Of a DNA stretch of 30,939 nt, positions 8,456 to 16,490 are shown piece by piece (the stretch's first letter is position 1; each line of letters begins with the position of its first letter). The position numbers and the translations under genes were made by a program. Under the pieces are notes generated by a model. It made no database searches. It was not told the origin of the DNA and saw nothing but the letters and a program-made list of their open reading frames with translations. The DNA comes from UBA4582 sp013204195 (GTDB lineage: Bacteria > Pseudomonadota > Gammaproteobacteria > Pseudomonadales > Azotimanducaceae), in contig CAWUUH010000015.1 of the NCBI GenBank assembly GCA_963925735.1, positions 1-30,939 of the forward strand. Direction: 5' to 3'.

Positions 8456-9820
8456 CTAACGAGCTTGGCCGCTAGGGCTAAATTGTTTGATGTATGGGTA
8501 ATCCGTACTGATACCTTGCACGGTTCCATCGCGACAAAATTTCACTACTGCACCGCCGGGGCCAACCAGACCTTCCTTGGCACGCGTATGACAATCAACT
8601 GAGGCGTCACACTCAAAGTTAAGCATCCCCTTGCGAATCACGACCCGTTGGCCTCGCAAAATATTTTTGTGCCCATGAACAATAGCGTAAATTCCAGCAC
8701 GATGCAGATCATCGACACCCTGAGCAGAAAAATCAAAGTCGATGGTTCGGTATTTAGTACGAAACACATTACCCAATGCGCCGTGATAGAGTGCAAATGG
8801 CTCGTTTCTAAGCGACGTTCGGAACGCCTGATTGAGGTGTTCCACCCCATGCTCACGCAAGGTTTGCGCGACACTGTCGTCGACCCCCGCATGAACAAAT
8901 AGATAAGAGCCTTCCTGATGGGCTATTTGCATACGATCAAAGAACCAGGAGTAATTCCCCCCTGGCACCATGAAAAGCTCGCGGAATTTAATCAATGCCG
9001 CCTGAACCTTATGAATATCCAGACCAGCTGCTGCCATCCGCGTCTTGAAATCATCAGTCTTCTCGCGAATACGCCTAAGCTCTTTCGCCAACCGAGATGG
9101 TCGAATCCATGAACTGGCAACTTTAGGGAACTCGTCATACCAACTATTCCCAGGAAACAAGCAAGCGTAGATTCTCGCCTCTTGCGCTAGCGCATCAGGT
9201 GCCGCCGTCTGCAGCACCTGGTTTTCGATGTAATCCCTATAGATCTCGGCGAGCAAGGGTACGGTTTTTTTGCCCATTCGCACGAACAAATGATCAAACA
9301 GTGGCGCTTTATTCTCTGCATAATAGATCCCCAAATACGTGCGTATATCATGGTTACCCGCCAACAGAATCAGATCAGCGCCTTTGTCGATCAATTGCCG
9401 AATGGCATCGAGTAACCGCAGCGTCGCTGGCCCTTTATCGAAACAATCGCCGCCGATAATAAAGCGCGCAGCGCGGCCTTCACTCGTCAATTCAAAATCG
9501 CTATCTCCCTCGCCGGTCTTTTGAATACCGCCAGCGGCCAACAAGGACAGAAAAAACGCATCCGTATCCGCATGAATATCACAGAAAAAATAGATCAATT
9601 GATCGCAACTGACCCAGTCCTTTGGCGCAATGTACTGTTGAACAGTGAGTGCATCGGCATCGTCCTGAGCACGATCTGGGTCATCGGACTGGCGTAGATG
9701 CGCACCCCTAGGCCATGCCTGAGTTTGAGTCGGAAAATGTTGAAGCGACAGCCTGCCAGCGGCTTGACCTGCTGGGTACTGGTGGATGTCTTTCACTGCT
9801 ACTCGCCTCGCATTCGGCAT
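8456..9820 (-). CDS. Metallophosphatase of the calcineurin-like/PPP superfamily
   Basis: Protein of 454 residues with all the metal-binding motifs of a calcineurin-like phosphoesterase, in order. They are DIHAD (Asp81, His83), GGDCFDKGP (Asp125, Asp128), AGNHD (Asn156, His157), FVHAG (His310) and VHGHKN (His382, His384). A long insert at about 160-300, helical and charged, separates GNHD from the HAG motif. The first 60 residues are low in recognisable structure. The family hydrolyses phosphoesters of proteins, nucleotides or sugars. As first gene of the operon with the PhoU-APH kinase, it is a natural counter-enzyme to that kinase. The ATG at 9820 has an A-rich stretch just upstream; a GTG eight codons later is preceded by GAGGCGAG and could be the real start. 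Confidence 0.85.
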   Translation of the reverse strand: MPNARRVAVKDIHQYPAGQAAGRLSLQHFPTQTQAWPRGAHLRQSDDPDRAQDDADALTVQQYIAPKDWVSCDQLIYFFCDIHADTDAFFLSLLAAGGIQKTGEGDSDFELTSEGRAARFIIGGDCFDKGPATLRLLDAIRQLIDKGADLILLAGNHDIRTYLGIYYAENKAPLFDHLFVRMGKKTVPLLAEIYRDYIENQVLQTAAPDALAQEARIYACLFPGNSWYDEFPKVASSWIRPSRLAKELRRIREKTDDFKTRMAAAGLDIHKVQAALIKFRELFMVPGGNYSWFFDRMQIAHQEGSYLFVHAGVDDSVAQTLREHGVEHLNQAFRTSLRNEPFALYHGALGNVFRTKYRTIDFDFSAQGVDDLHRAGIYAIVHGHKNILRGQRVVIRKGMLNFECDASVDCHTRAKEGLVGPGGAVVKFCRDGTVQGISTDYPYIKQFSPSGQAR

Positions 9821-10151
9821 TACTCTTTTTTTTCACTATCAGTTGTGCAATAGCTTTATGTTGTGCATAGCGACGCACCCGCTAGATTAGTGGTTTTGCA
9901 CCAATACATTGGCGAAGCTTCAGTTCCTGCCAGAAGCAATAACCTCAGCACCGGCGCCGAGCCTCAGCACTTCATCTTACCGAATCATGGATCAAGAGCA
10001 CACTAGTGCCCAAGGATAAATAGACTCCTCATCTGATACTGACGCTGACTTTCACGATCATTGAGTCTAGCGTTATCCATTTAAGGGCGGGCACCAGGTG
10101 TGATCCCTCTCACGTCATACCCGACAGAGACCAACACAACGGACTGAAAAC
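9821..10151. other. 331-bp gap between the metallophosphatase operon and ung
   Basis: No credible gene. The part next to 9820 should hold the promoter of the metallophosphatase operon. It carries two exact GTTGTGCA octamers (9842-9849 and 9860-9867) and a related GTTTTGCA (9893-9900), a possible regulator site. The part next to 10152 is the 3' side of ung and shows no hairpin with a T-run. I see nothing else. Confidence 0.4.
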
Positions 10152-10844
10152 TCATTGGGTGCTCCAATCTATGGGGTTTTCATGATGGGCTCGCAAGTAA
10201 GCATTACATTGGGAAAAATGCCGACAACCAAAAAACCCACGGTGCGATGACAGTGGCGACGGATGCGGCGCTTCCAGCACCAGGTGTTTGGTTCGATCAA
10301 TCATCGCACCCTTCTTTTGCGCATAGTTACCCCACAGCATAAAGACACAATGGTCTTGCTGCTGAGACACCACCTCTATCACTTTGTCTGTAAATTGCTC
10401 CCAGCCCTTGCCCTGGTGCGCACCTGCCTGGCCCTGCTCCACGGTGAGCACGGCGTTGAGCAACAAAACACCCTGCTGCGCCCAAGATGAGAGACACCCC
10501 GACGGGAATCGGTCTTTGGATAGATCCAGGTCCGCTTGAATTTCTTTAATCACGTTCATCAACGACGGCGGTATCCGCACCCCCGGCGGTACTGAGAAGC
10601 ACAGCCCATGAGCCTGTCCCGGACCATGATAAGGGTCCTGACCGAGAATAACGACCTTCACCCTATCCAACGGGGTTGAATTCAGCGCCTTAAAATAATG
10701 CCCACCCGCCGGATAGATCACCTTATCGGCGCTCTTTTGCACCAACAAAAAGTCTTTCAACGCCAGCATATACGGCTTGTCGAATTCACCTTCCAGGTGA
10801 GCAAGCCAACTGGCGTCGAGTTTCACAGCATTCGAATTACTCAT
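10152..10844 (-). CDS. ung: Uracil-DNA glycosylase, family 1
   Basis: Protein of 230 residues, standard for Ung. The water-activating loop GQDPYHGPGQAHGL has Asp70. The uracil-recognition and intercalation segments are LLLNAVLTVEQG (127-138), MLWGNYAQKK (169-178) and HPSPLSSHRGFFG with catalytic His194. It removes uracil from DNA as the first step of base excision repair. I chose ATG at 10844 because GGGAGCGAA directly precedes it and MSNSN is a normal opening. The frame continues upstream to a TTG at 10865, which has no such support. It is transcribed alone on the minus strand, divergent from the C15-like gene. Confidence 0.97.
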   Translation of the reverse strand: MSNSNAVKLDASWLAHLEGEFDKPYMLALKDFLLVQKSADKVIYPAGGHYFKALNSTPLDRVKVVILGQDPYHGPGQAHGLCFSVPPGVRIPPSLMNVIKEIQADLDLSKDRFPSGCLSSWAQQGVLLLNAVLTVEQGQAGAHQGKGWEQFTDKVIEVVSQQQDHCVFMLWGNYAQKKGAMIDRTKHLVLEAPHPSPLSSHRGFFGCRHFSQCNAYLRAHHENPIDWSTQ

Positions 10845-10994
10845 TTCGCTCCCGCATGTTATCAACCCTGGATTCTGTGCGATCCTCGTTCATTGGACCC
10901 GATACGACTATGATACCCTAGGCCTGTCTTTCGATGCGCCCGTCCTGGCATTCACAGACCAGAAAATTGCGCTAACAGGAATCAGGAGCCCATC

Positions 10995-12161
10995 ATGTTT
11001 GAGCCTAACTCATGGACCCAACGTGCAGTGTTTTTTGTCTGCATCACGCTGTTCGGCGGCGGCCTGCAGTCGAGCCCGCTGACAGCCGAAGAATTGCGCA
11101 TCGACGCTGCACACAAGGCCATGCCTGGTCTTTTATCCGCACTGCAAGACCAGCAGACGGCCAGCATCCGTGCCTGGCAGCAGGCTGAAGAGTTTGCCAG
11201 CCTACAGCAGCAGGTTCTGCTCAGCGGCGATCAACTGTGGCAAGCTGCCAAACACCAGGTTACCGCCGGCAGCCTTGACGATCGCGCGCTCTACTGGGCA
11301 CGCCTGTCACTCAGCCGATATCTGCGCCAACAGGACTTGGGATTCCCACTGACCGACAACCAGCGCTTGGCGTTAATCGAAAGTCTGGAACACAGTAGCC
11401 GCGGCCGGCTTGATTTGGCTTATGAAAAATCTACCAAGAAAAAAATTCTGATCACCGGCTTTGACCCTTTTTTACTGGACACTAATATACGCCAGAGCAA
11501 CCCATCCGGCGTCCTGGCATTGTCTCTTGACGGCGCCGTCATTGAGCACAATGGTGTACGCGCCGAAATTAACGCCATGACATTCCCGGTACGCTACGCA
11601 GATTTTGATGCTGGCGAAGTTGAGTCAGCGCTGGCACCCTATTACGCGTCAAACAGCGTCCACATGGTTATCACCATGTCCATGGGCCGCACTGAATTCG
11701 ACCTGGAGCACTTTCCCGGTCGGCGTCGCAGCGCTAGCGCCCCAGACAATCTGAATATCCTGGCCGGCGGTTCTGAGACGCAACCCATCATTCCTCGGCT
11801 TGGTGAGGCAGCCCTTCAAGGTCCTGAGTTTGTTCAATTCAGCCTGCCTTACGCTGCCATGCAGCAAGCAACTGGCAAGTATCCCATTAACGATCGTCAT
11901 TTGGTCACCACCTTGGAGGGTACCTTCGACGCTAAGTCACTCGATCAACTGCGCTGGGCAACAGCGGTTCGTGGCGGCGGCGGTGGCTACTTATCCAATG
12001 AAATTTCCTATCGCAGCATTCGGCTGCGCAACAAGCTAGGTTCGACTATCCCCACCGGTCACCTGCACACGCCCCGTATGCCTGATTTTGACAAAACCAT
12101 GCTGGAAGCGATTGTTGCTCAGGTCGAGCGGATGCTGCGGCTGTCCTTAAGTGAAATCTAA
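10995..12161 (+). CDS. Exported peptidase C15 (pyroglutamyl peptidase)-like protein, catalytic Cys replaced by Ser
   Basis: Protein of 388 residues, much longer than the roughly 210 of pyrrolidone-carboxylate peptidases. Residues 1-31 look like a signal peptide (hydrophobic AVFFVCITLF, then SSPLTA before EE). About 115 residues of helical extension follow. The C15-like core starts at ILITGFDPF (151-159) with SNPSG (168-172). The family's catalytic Glu corresponds to Glu238 (GRTEFDLEHF), and its His to His358 (GHLHTPRMP). The Cys of the usual Y-V-C-N motif is Ser334 here (GGYLSNEISY). It may act as a serine variant, or as a binding or structural protein. The start is sound: CAGGAG six bases upstream of ATG. 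It is divergent from ung and 129 bp before the MFS gene. Confidence 0.75.
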   Translation: MFEPNSWTQRAVFFVCITLFGGGLQSSPLTAEELRIDAAHKAMPGLLSALQDQQTASIRAWQQAEEFASLQQQVLLSGDQLWQAAKHQVTAGSLDDRALYWARLSLSRYLRQQDLGFPLTDNQRLALIESLEHSSRGRLDLAYEKSTKKKILITGFDPFLLDTNIRQSNPSGVLALSLDGAVIEHNGVRAEINAMTFPVRYADFDAGEVESALAPYYASNSVHMVITMSMGRTEFDLEHFPGRRRSASAPDNLNILAGGSETQPIIPRLGEAALQGPEFVQFSLPYAAMQQATGKYPINDRHLVTTLEGTFDAKSLDQLRWATAVRGGGGGYLSNEISYRSIRLRNKLGSTIPTGHLHTPRMPDFDKTMLEAIVAQVERMLRLSLSEI

Positions 12162-12290
12162 GCCTTAGGGTCTCCAGGAAACAGCTGTCGAGAGGATCAA
12201 ACCAAACCGATAAGTTCCGTAGATTTGCTCCCGTGTAAAAAACGTGCTCTATTCAGTGCATGCATCTTTGCATGTTGATGGATTCTAAAC

Positions 12291-13601
12291 ATGACAACGC
12301 CCGAAAGAGTTACTGGTTCCAGTTATCTATTCCTCGGCTTTCTGACATTTTTGAATATCATGAATTTTGTCGATCGACAGCTGCTTGCCAGCTTCGCGAA
12401 CTTTATTGTTCCCGATCTCGGGCTGAGTAATACCCAATTCGGCCTCCTCACAGGCCTCGTCTTTCTCACTTTTTACTCAACTGCTGGCTTGTTCATGGGT
12501 TTCCTGGCCGATAACGTCAACCGCACACGGTTGATTGCGGTAGGACTGGCCATTTGGAGCCTATTAACCGCGGCATCGGGCGCGGCGAAAGGCTTTGCCT
12601 CCCTCGCATTACCTCGGATGTTCATCGGTGTAGGCGAATCCATCATGACGCCAACGGCTATGTCCTTGCTGGCCGATCGTTTCCCGGCAGAAAAACTCGG
12701 CTTCGCCTCCGGGGTTTATTATATGGGTGTCCCGATGGGCGTCGGTGCGAGCCTGCTGGTCGTTGGTTATCTTGGGCCCGCTATAGGTTGGCGCAATTGT
12801 TTTTATCTGCTGGGATGTGTGGGCCTGCTGCTTGCGGTAGTCATGTGGTTTATTCGAGAAACGCCCAGGCGGCATTTGATCAAAGAATCAGTAACAACGC
12901 CCCCTGTGCCACAATTGTCATTTAAGCAAACCATGACTGAACTCGCCCGCGCACTACGCGCCTCACCGGCACTGGTACTGACTATTATGGGTGGCGTTGC
13001 ATTTCACTTTATTCTCGGCGCTGCGACTTTTGATCAACTCTGGTATGTCAACGAGCGCGGCTTTGAGCGGGCTGAAATTGCCCAAATCACTGGCTGGATA
13101 GGTATCTGCGCAGGCATGGCTGGCAATTTATTTGGCGGCCTCGGTGGCGACTGGTTTTTACGTAAAACGGGTATTGGCCGCCCCATGTTCCTGTTTTGGA
13201 TCATGCTCATTCTGGCGCCCATCAATGTTGCCTATCGCTTGGTGGAACCAGATTCCATCTGGTTCTGGGTCGGTGTTGCGGTTGGTTTCTTCCAGCTAGG
13301 GTGTTTTTACGGACCGACCTTCTCAACGGTACAGGAATTGGTACCCCCACAAATCCGAGCAACGGTTGTCGCGCTCTACATACTCTTATTGAACATGGCC
13401 GGGGTGGCCATCGGTGTCAGTGCTGCCGGAATCTACGTCGACCACCTGATCGTGCAGGGCGATACTGAGCCCTACACCACTGCGCTGTTGTATTTCACCA
13501 TGATATCGTTCCTGGCAATTCCGTTATTTTACGCCGCAGGTCGGCGTTTCGATGTGGATCGCGCCAAGCTGCATCGGCAATTAAATGCCGACCCGGATTA
13601 G
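12291..13601 (+). CDS. MFS transporter, Spinster-like
   Basis: Protein of 436 residues with about 12 hydrophobic segments, the size of a standard major facilitator. The first helix carries NIMNFVDRQLLASF, the N-x-x-D-R signature of bacterial Spinster homologues. The loop 2-3 motif is GFLADNVNRTRLI (a variant of GxLaDrxgRrxxl), and RMFIGVGES lies in helix 4. A long central loop (about residues 195-220) separates the two six-helix halves. It should move an organic solute across the inner membrane; bacterial Spinster relatives are often annotated with sugar, lipid or aromatic substrates, without proof. The stop is one base from the convergent stop of the TIGR02647 gene. No substrate can be inferred from the neighbours. 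Confidence 0.88.
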   Translation: MTTPERVTGSSYLFLGFLTFLNIMNFVDRQLLASFANFIVPDLGLSNTQFGLLTGLVFLTFYSTAGLFMGFLADNVNRTRLIAVGLAIWSLLTAASGAAKGFASLALPRMFIGVGESIMTPTAMSLLADRFPAEKLGFASGVYYMGVPMGVGASLLVVGYLGPAIGWRNCFYLLGCVGLLLAVVMWFIRETPRRHLIKESVTTPPVPQLSFKQTMTELARALRASPALVLTIMGGVAFHFILGAATFDQLWYVNERGFERAEIAQITGWIGICAGMAGNLFGGLGGDWFLRKTGIGRPMFLFWIMLILAPINVAYRLVEPDSIWFWVGVAVGFFQLGCFYGPTFSTVQELVPPQIRATVVALYILLLNMAGVAIGVSAAGIYVDHLIVQGDTEPYTTALLYFTMISFLAIPLFYAAGRRFDVDRAKLHRQLNADPD

Positions 13602-13602
13602 C

Positions 13603-13848
13603 CTATGCCACAGCATGTTCGTTTAACAAGCTGGCCAGCACCTGAACGTGGAGCAAGGCCTCGAGACCCGCGTCAGTCAGGAAACCGCCATCGGCTTGAT
13701 CGATCAGGCCTTTGGCAAACAATAATTCGCATGCGGCAATCACTTCCGGGCGGGCATTGGAATGGACCTTGATACCGCTGCCTTGATTGGCGCGATCGAA
13801 TTGCAGCAGTAGATTAAGCGCCTCGATGGAACTGGGTTTGAATGACAT
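13603..13848 (-). CDS. TIGR02647 family small protein
   Basis: Protein of 81 residues. KVHSNARPEVIAACELLFAK and GLIDQADGGFLTDAGLEAL match the pattern I remember for TIGR02647, a conserved family found in Gammaproteobacteria such as Pseudomonas and Shewanella. The family is sometimes annotated as DNA-binding, without a proven function. The predicted fold is short and helical, resembling a winged-helix half. I chose ATG at 13848, which has GAGGAA eight bases upstream; a longer frame reaching 13893 has no ribosome binding site and adds residues unlike the family. It converges on the MFS gene with a one-base gap. Confidence 0.82.
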   Translation of the reverse strand: MSFKPSSIEALNLLLQFDRANQGSGIKVHSNARPEVIAACELLFAKGLIDQADGGFLTDAGLEALLHVQVLASLLNEHAVA

Positions 13849-14011
13849 AAAAATTCCTCGTAATGAACACTTGGTCTGAAAAATTGTTAGCACAACAGTT
13901 CAGGCTGACTTAGAACATAACAGAATTGACACCTAACTTGACACCCTTTTCCAACCAACTAAAGGCGATCAAAGTCACGGCGCGAGTCGAACCAAAAAAA
14001 CCAAATAATAC

Positions 14012-15022
14012 CTAGTCAGCGGTTTTAATATGCCGCAAAACTTGCTCAAGCGCACTGGGCCCGCCCATGGTGCCATCTCCTGAAACCGGCATATGGCCAT
14101 GCTCGAAGTCCGCCAGCGTCGCCTGGCCATCACGCACATTCTCTGGCATCGGCGCACCCGCCAAACCTTCTTTCTCAGTGGCAAACAATGGCGCAGACCT
14201 AGCCCAATTTAATCGCGCAAAGTAGCCGGCCCCGGCCTCATGGATTGAAGCTTCAGCGGCGCAGGAGGAATGCGCTAACCACGCGACCATGGCAGAGACC
14301 CTACTCGGCGATAGCCTTGCCAGCATCTCCGGTGGTGCCGATCGCGCGGGTGGACGACCCTGCTGGACCCGCCGATCATCGATGGCCGAAGCAAAGTCGC
14401 GAACCATTCGAGTATCTGCCTGGGGCACTAACAAATTACACTTGATATCCAACTTGAGTTTACGCGCTTCGAATTGGAGTGAATTGGCAAGACCTAACAA
14501 ACCCGACTTGCTGGCCGCATAGGCTGCCACACCGGCCCCAAAAATGGCCGGCGATGAGGTCATTACACAGCGCCCATATTGTTGCTCGACAAATACTGGC
14601 CAAGCCGCTTTCATCACGGTGAACACACCGGTCAGATTAATATTGATGGTCCGCTGCCAAGACTCAAGAGTCAGCTCAGACCAGGTCTCAGGCGTTAGGA
14701 TGCCGGCATTATTGATCACAATGTCCAGCCGACCATAGGCTGCCAACGCTGCAGCCACTAACAGCTCGCCCTGCTCAACAGAATCAAAGTTGGCAATGGC
14801 CTCACCACCGGCAGCACGGATCTCCGCCACCACCTCGTCGGCGACTCTTTTTTCACTGGCACCAGTACCGTCATAGGCGCTACCCAGATCATTGACAACA
14901 ACCTTGCAGCCTCTGGACGCCAACAATAGTGCATGTTCTCGGCCAAGCCCTCGACCTGCACCCGTTACTAGCGCCACTTGTCCATCGAATCGTAGTTCGT
15001 CCATCAATTGCTCCGTATTCAT
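14012..15022 (-). CDS. SDR oxidoreductase of the peroxisomal MFE-2 / (3R)-hydroxyacyl-CoA dehydrogenase type
   Basis: Protein of 336 residues. TGAGRGLG (20-27) followed by an acidic VVVNDLG (41-47) suggests NAD preference. NNAG is at 104-107, Ser156/157, and Tyr168/Lys172 in YAASK. The region beyond the core ends in AGAGYFARLNWARS, which parallels the G-W-(F/Y)-A-x-x-R-W-x-R-S segment of multifunctional-enzyme-2 hydroxyacyl-CoA dehydrogenases. About 65 further residues follow. A role in fatty-acid or sterol-side-chain beta-oxidation is likely, on an acyl-CoA substrate in the cytoplasm. I chose ATG at 15022 with GGAG eight bases upstream; MDELRF at 15004 is also possible. The frame extends to a GTG at 15124 but that stretch does not look like family sequence. 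It is divergent from the ARH-family gene. Confidence 0.85.
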   Translation of the reverse strand: MNTEQLMDELRFDGQVALVTGAGRGLGREHALLLASRGCKVVVNDLGSAYDGTGASEKRVADEVVAEIRAAGGEAIANFDSVEQGELLVAAALAAYGRLDIVINNAGILTPETWSELTLESWQRTININLTGVFTVMKAAWPVFVEQQYGRCVMTSSPAIFGAGVAAYAASKSGLLGLANSLQFEARKLKLDIKCNLLVPQADTRMVRDFASAIDDRRVQQGRPPARSAPPEMLARLSPSRVSAMVAWLAHSSCAAEASIHEAGAGYFARLNWARSAPLFATEKEGLAGAPMPENVRDGQATLADFEHGHMPVSGDGTMGGPSALEQVLRHIKTAD

Positions 15023-15150
15023 TGCTGTACTCCATGCAGGGAAGACAAAATTATACGCCAACCCGGCTTCCGGCGCACACGGACCCGCCACAGAGCGGCC
15101 CATCGGGCTCACTAAACCACACACACTGAACAGTGTCTTGGGTAACTAGG

Positions 15151-15180
15151 CTGACCTTTCGCTAAACATCAGCTTATACT
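15151..15180 (+). promoter_or_regulatory. Candidate promoter for the ARH-family gene
   Basis: CTGACC (15151-15156) and TATACT (15175-15180) are separated by 18 bp and lie 30 bp before the ATG at 15211. The match to sigma-70 consensus is 4/6 and 5/6. It lies in the divergent gap between the SDR and the ARH-like gene. Confidence 0.4.
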
Positions 15181-15210
15181 CAGCAGTATTCTTCTCCGGA
15201 AATAGTCCCA

Positions 15211-16365
15211 ATGAAGTCAGCCCAAATTGATCGCGCTAAAAATGCCATCCTCGGCGCCTTCGTCGCCGATGCCGCCACCATGGGGCTGCATTGGCTTTAC
15301 AGCCAGCCGCGACTACTAGAACTGGCTCCGCAGACCCCAGAGTTCCGGGCGCCCACCGCCTCCGACTATGCCGGTAATGTTGGCTACTTTGCCCATGAGA
15401 AAAAGACGGCTGGCGAGTTCTCTCACTATGGCGAACAAGCCTGGGTATTATTGAGTGCGATGCTATCGAACCAAGGCCAGTACGACCGCCACCAATATCA
15501 AGACACTTTCAGGGCTCATTTCGGCTACGGCGGCGCCTTCGTCGGTTATATCGATCGGCCCACTCGACAGACACTCGACACCCTGTATCAGAACGAGAAT
15601 CAACAAATCACCCTAGCGCATGAGCTTGAGTTCAGCGGGGATGACAAACAGCGTTCCACGCTCCTCATCAAGATACTGGCTGCGGCCAAGCGTTATACGG
15701 GGAAACGATTGATCGAAGAAGCGACGCGCATGGCTCAGGCGCTACCGCACCCAGAAGAATCTTTGCGCTACAGTCTGGCACTGGTGAGCGCGTTGGCGGC
15801 GACTGAGGACTATCCGGGCGCCGATGATGAACAGTTACCCGCGCTGAGTAAATTACCCTCACTGGTCGCCCGCCATGCAGATAACGCCAATCTGATGACC
15901 ATGGTAACGAGCGCCATTCGCGTCACTAACAACGCCCCCCGTGCGGTTGATTATGGCCAGGTCGCCAGTCACACTTTACGTGATTTGATTCTCGGCGAGT
16001 CCGTTGCTTCAGCGATCGACGCGGGCCTGCAGGCTGGCTCTGAGACCACTCAAGCCCATCTGCGTGCGGCGTTGGCAGAAACGGGCTCTGTGCTTGAGGT
16101 CACCGCCAAGTATGGTCTCAACTGTGACGTCGGACGCGGTATGGCGAGCCTGCTGCACAATCTTCAGTCCGCGGAATCTTTTACCTCAGCTATTCGACAA
16201 AATATTCTCGCTGGCGGCGATAATTGCGGCCGATCCATCATGTTGGGTGCCGCCTGTGGCGCGGCTTTCGGCATGGGTGGTGGGCAGGGTATTCCTCGGC
16301 AATGGATCGCGCGACTCGCCGACCCTGAGCGCCTTTTACGGGAAATTGATCAACTTTTTGAATAG
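15211..16365 (+). CDS. ADP-ribosylglycohydrolase-family (ARH/DraG) protein
   Basis: Protein of 384 residues. The N-terminal GAFVADAATMGLHWLY (15-30) corresponds to the family's G-x-x-x-G-D-A-x-G metal motif, with Asp20. Near the C-terminus, GGDNCGRSIMLGAACGAAFG (335-354) corresponds to the second metal motif, GGDTDT...GA..GA. In this protein the second Asp is replaced (GGDN-C-G-R), as in the crystallin-J1-like branch of the family. True ARH enzymes remove ADP-ribose from proteins or nucleic acids using two Mg ions. The altered second motif makes that activity uncertain, and another hydrolase or non-enzymatic role is possible. The protein has no signal peptide. It lies 125 bp upstream of speA on the same strand but with a separate candidate promoter between. 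Confidence 0.85.
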   Translation: MKSAQIDRAKNAILGAFVADAATMGLHWLYSQPRLLELAPQTPEFRAPTASDYAGNVGYFAHEKKTAGEFSHYGEQAWVLLSAMLSNQGQYDRHQYQDTFRAHFGYGGAFVGYIDRPTRQTLDTLYQNENQQITLAHELEFSGDDKQRSTLLIKILAAAKRYTGKRLIEEATRMAQALPHPEESLRYSLALVSALAATEDYPGADDEQLPALSKLPSLVARHADNANLMTMVTSAIRVTNNAPRAVDYGQVASHTLRDLILGESVASAIDAGLQAGSETTQAHLRAALAETGSVLEVTAKYGLNCDVGRGMASLLHNLQSAESFTSAIRQNILAGGDNCGRSIMLGAACGAAFGMGGGQGIPRQWIARLADPERLLREIDQLFE

Positions 16366-16402
16366 CCAGGTCAAACCAATCACCGCTGCGTGTCAGCGCT
16401 GC

Positions 16403-16448
16403 TTTTGCTCACAGCTAAAAAGCGTTATTCTGCGCCCTTACAGGGCGC
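16403..16448 (+). promoter_or_regulatory. Candidate speA promoter with an adjoining GC-rich inverted repeat
   Basis: TTTTGC (16403-16408) and TATTCT (16426-16431) with a 17-bp spacer form a weak sigma-70-like promoter. Immediately after it lies a perfect inverted repeat, GCGCCC (16432-16437), loop TTACA, GGGCGC (16443-16448). The hairpin could be an operator or lie at the 5' end of the speA mRNA. No T-run follows, so it is not a classical terminator of the gene upstream. Confidence 0.3.
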
Positions 16449-16490
16449 CTGCGCCGTCATTTTGCAACACTCAGCCAAAGAGCGTCTCCA

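Noticed and set aside
9825..9834. T-run on the plus strand as a terminator
   Set aside because: No stem precedes it and no plus-strand gene ends here; on the minus strand it is the A-rich stretch before the metallophosphatase start.
10845..10865. Longer ung start at TTG 10865
   Set aside because: The GGGAG Shine-Dalgarno for ATG 10844 lies inside this stretch.
15023..15124. 34-residue N-terminal extension of the second SDR from GTG 15124
   Set aside because: Unlike the family's usual opening, and the GGAG of ATG 15022 lies within it.
16432..16448. Hairpin before speA as terminator of the ARH-family gene
   Set aside because: Perfect short stem but no T-run; it better fits a promoter-proximal or 5' RNA element.
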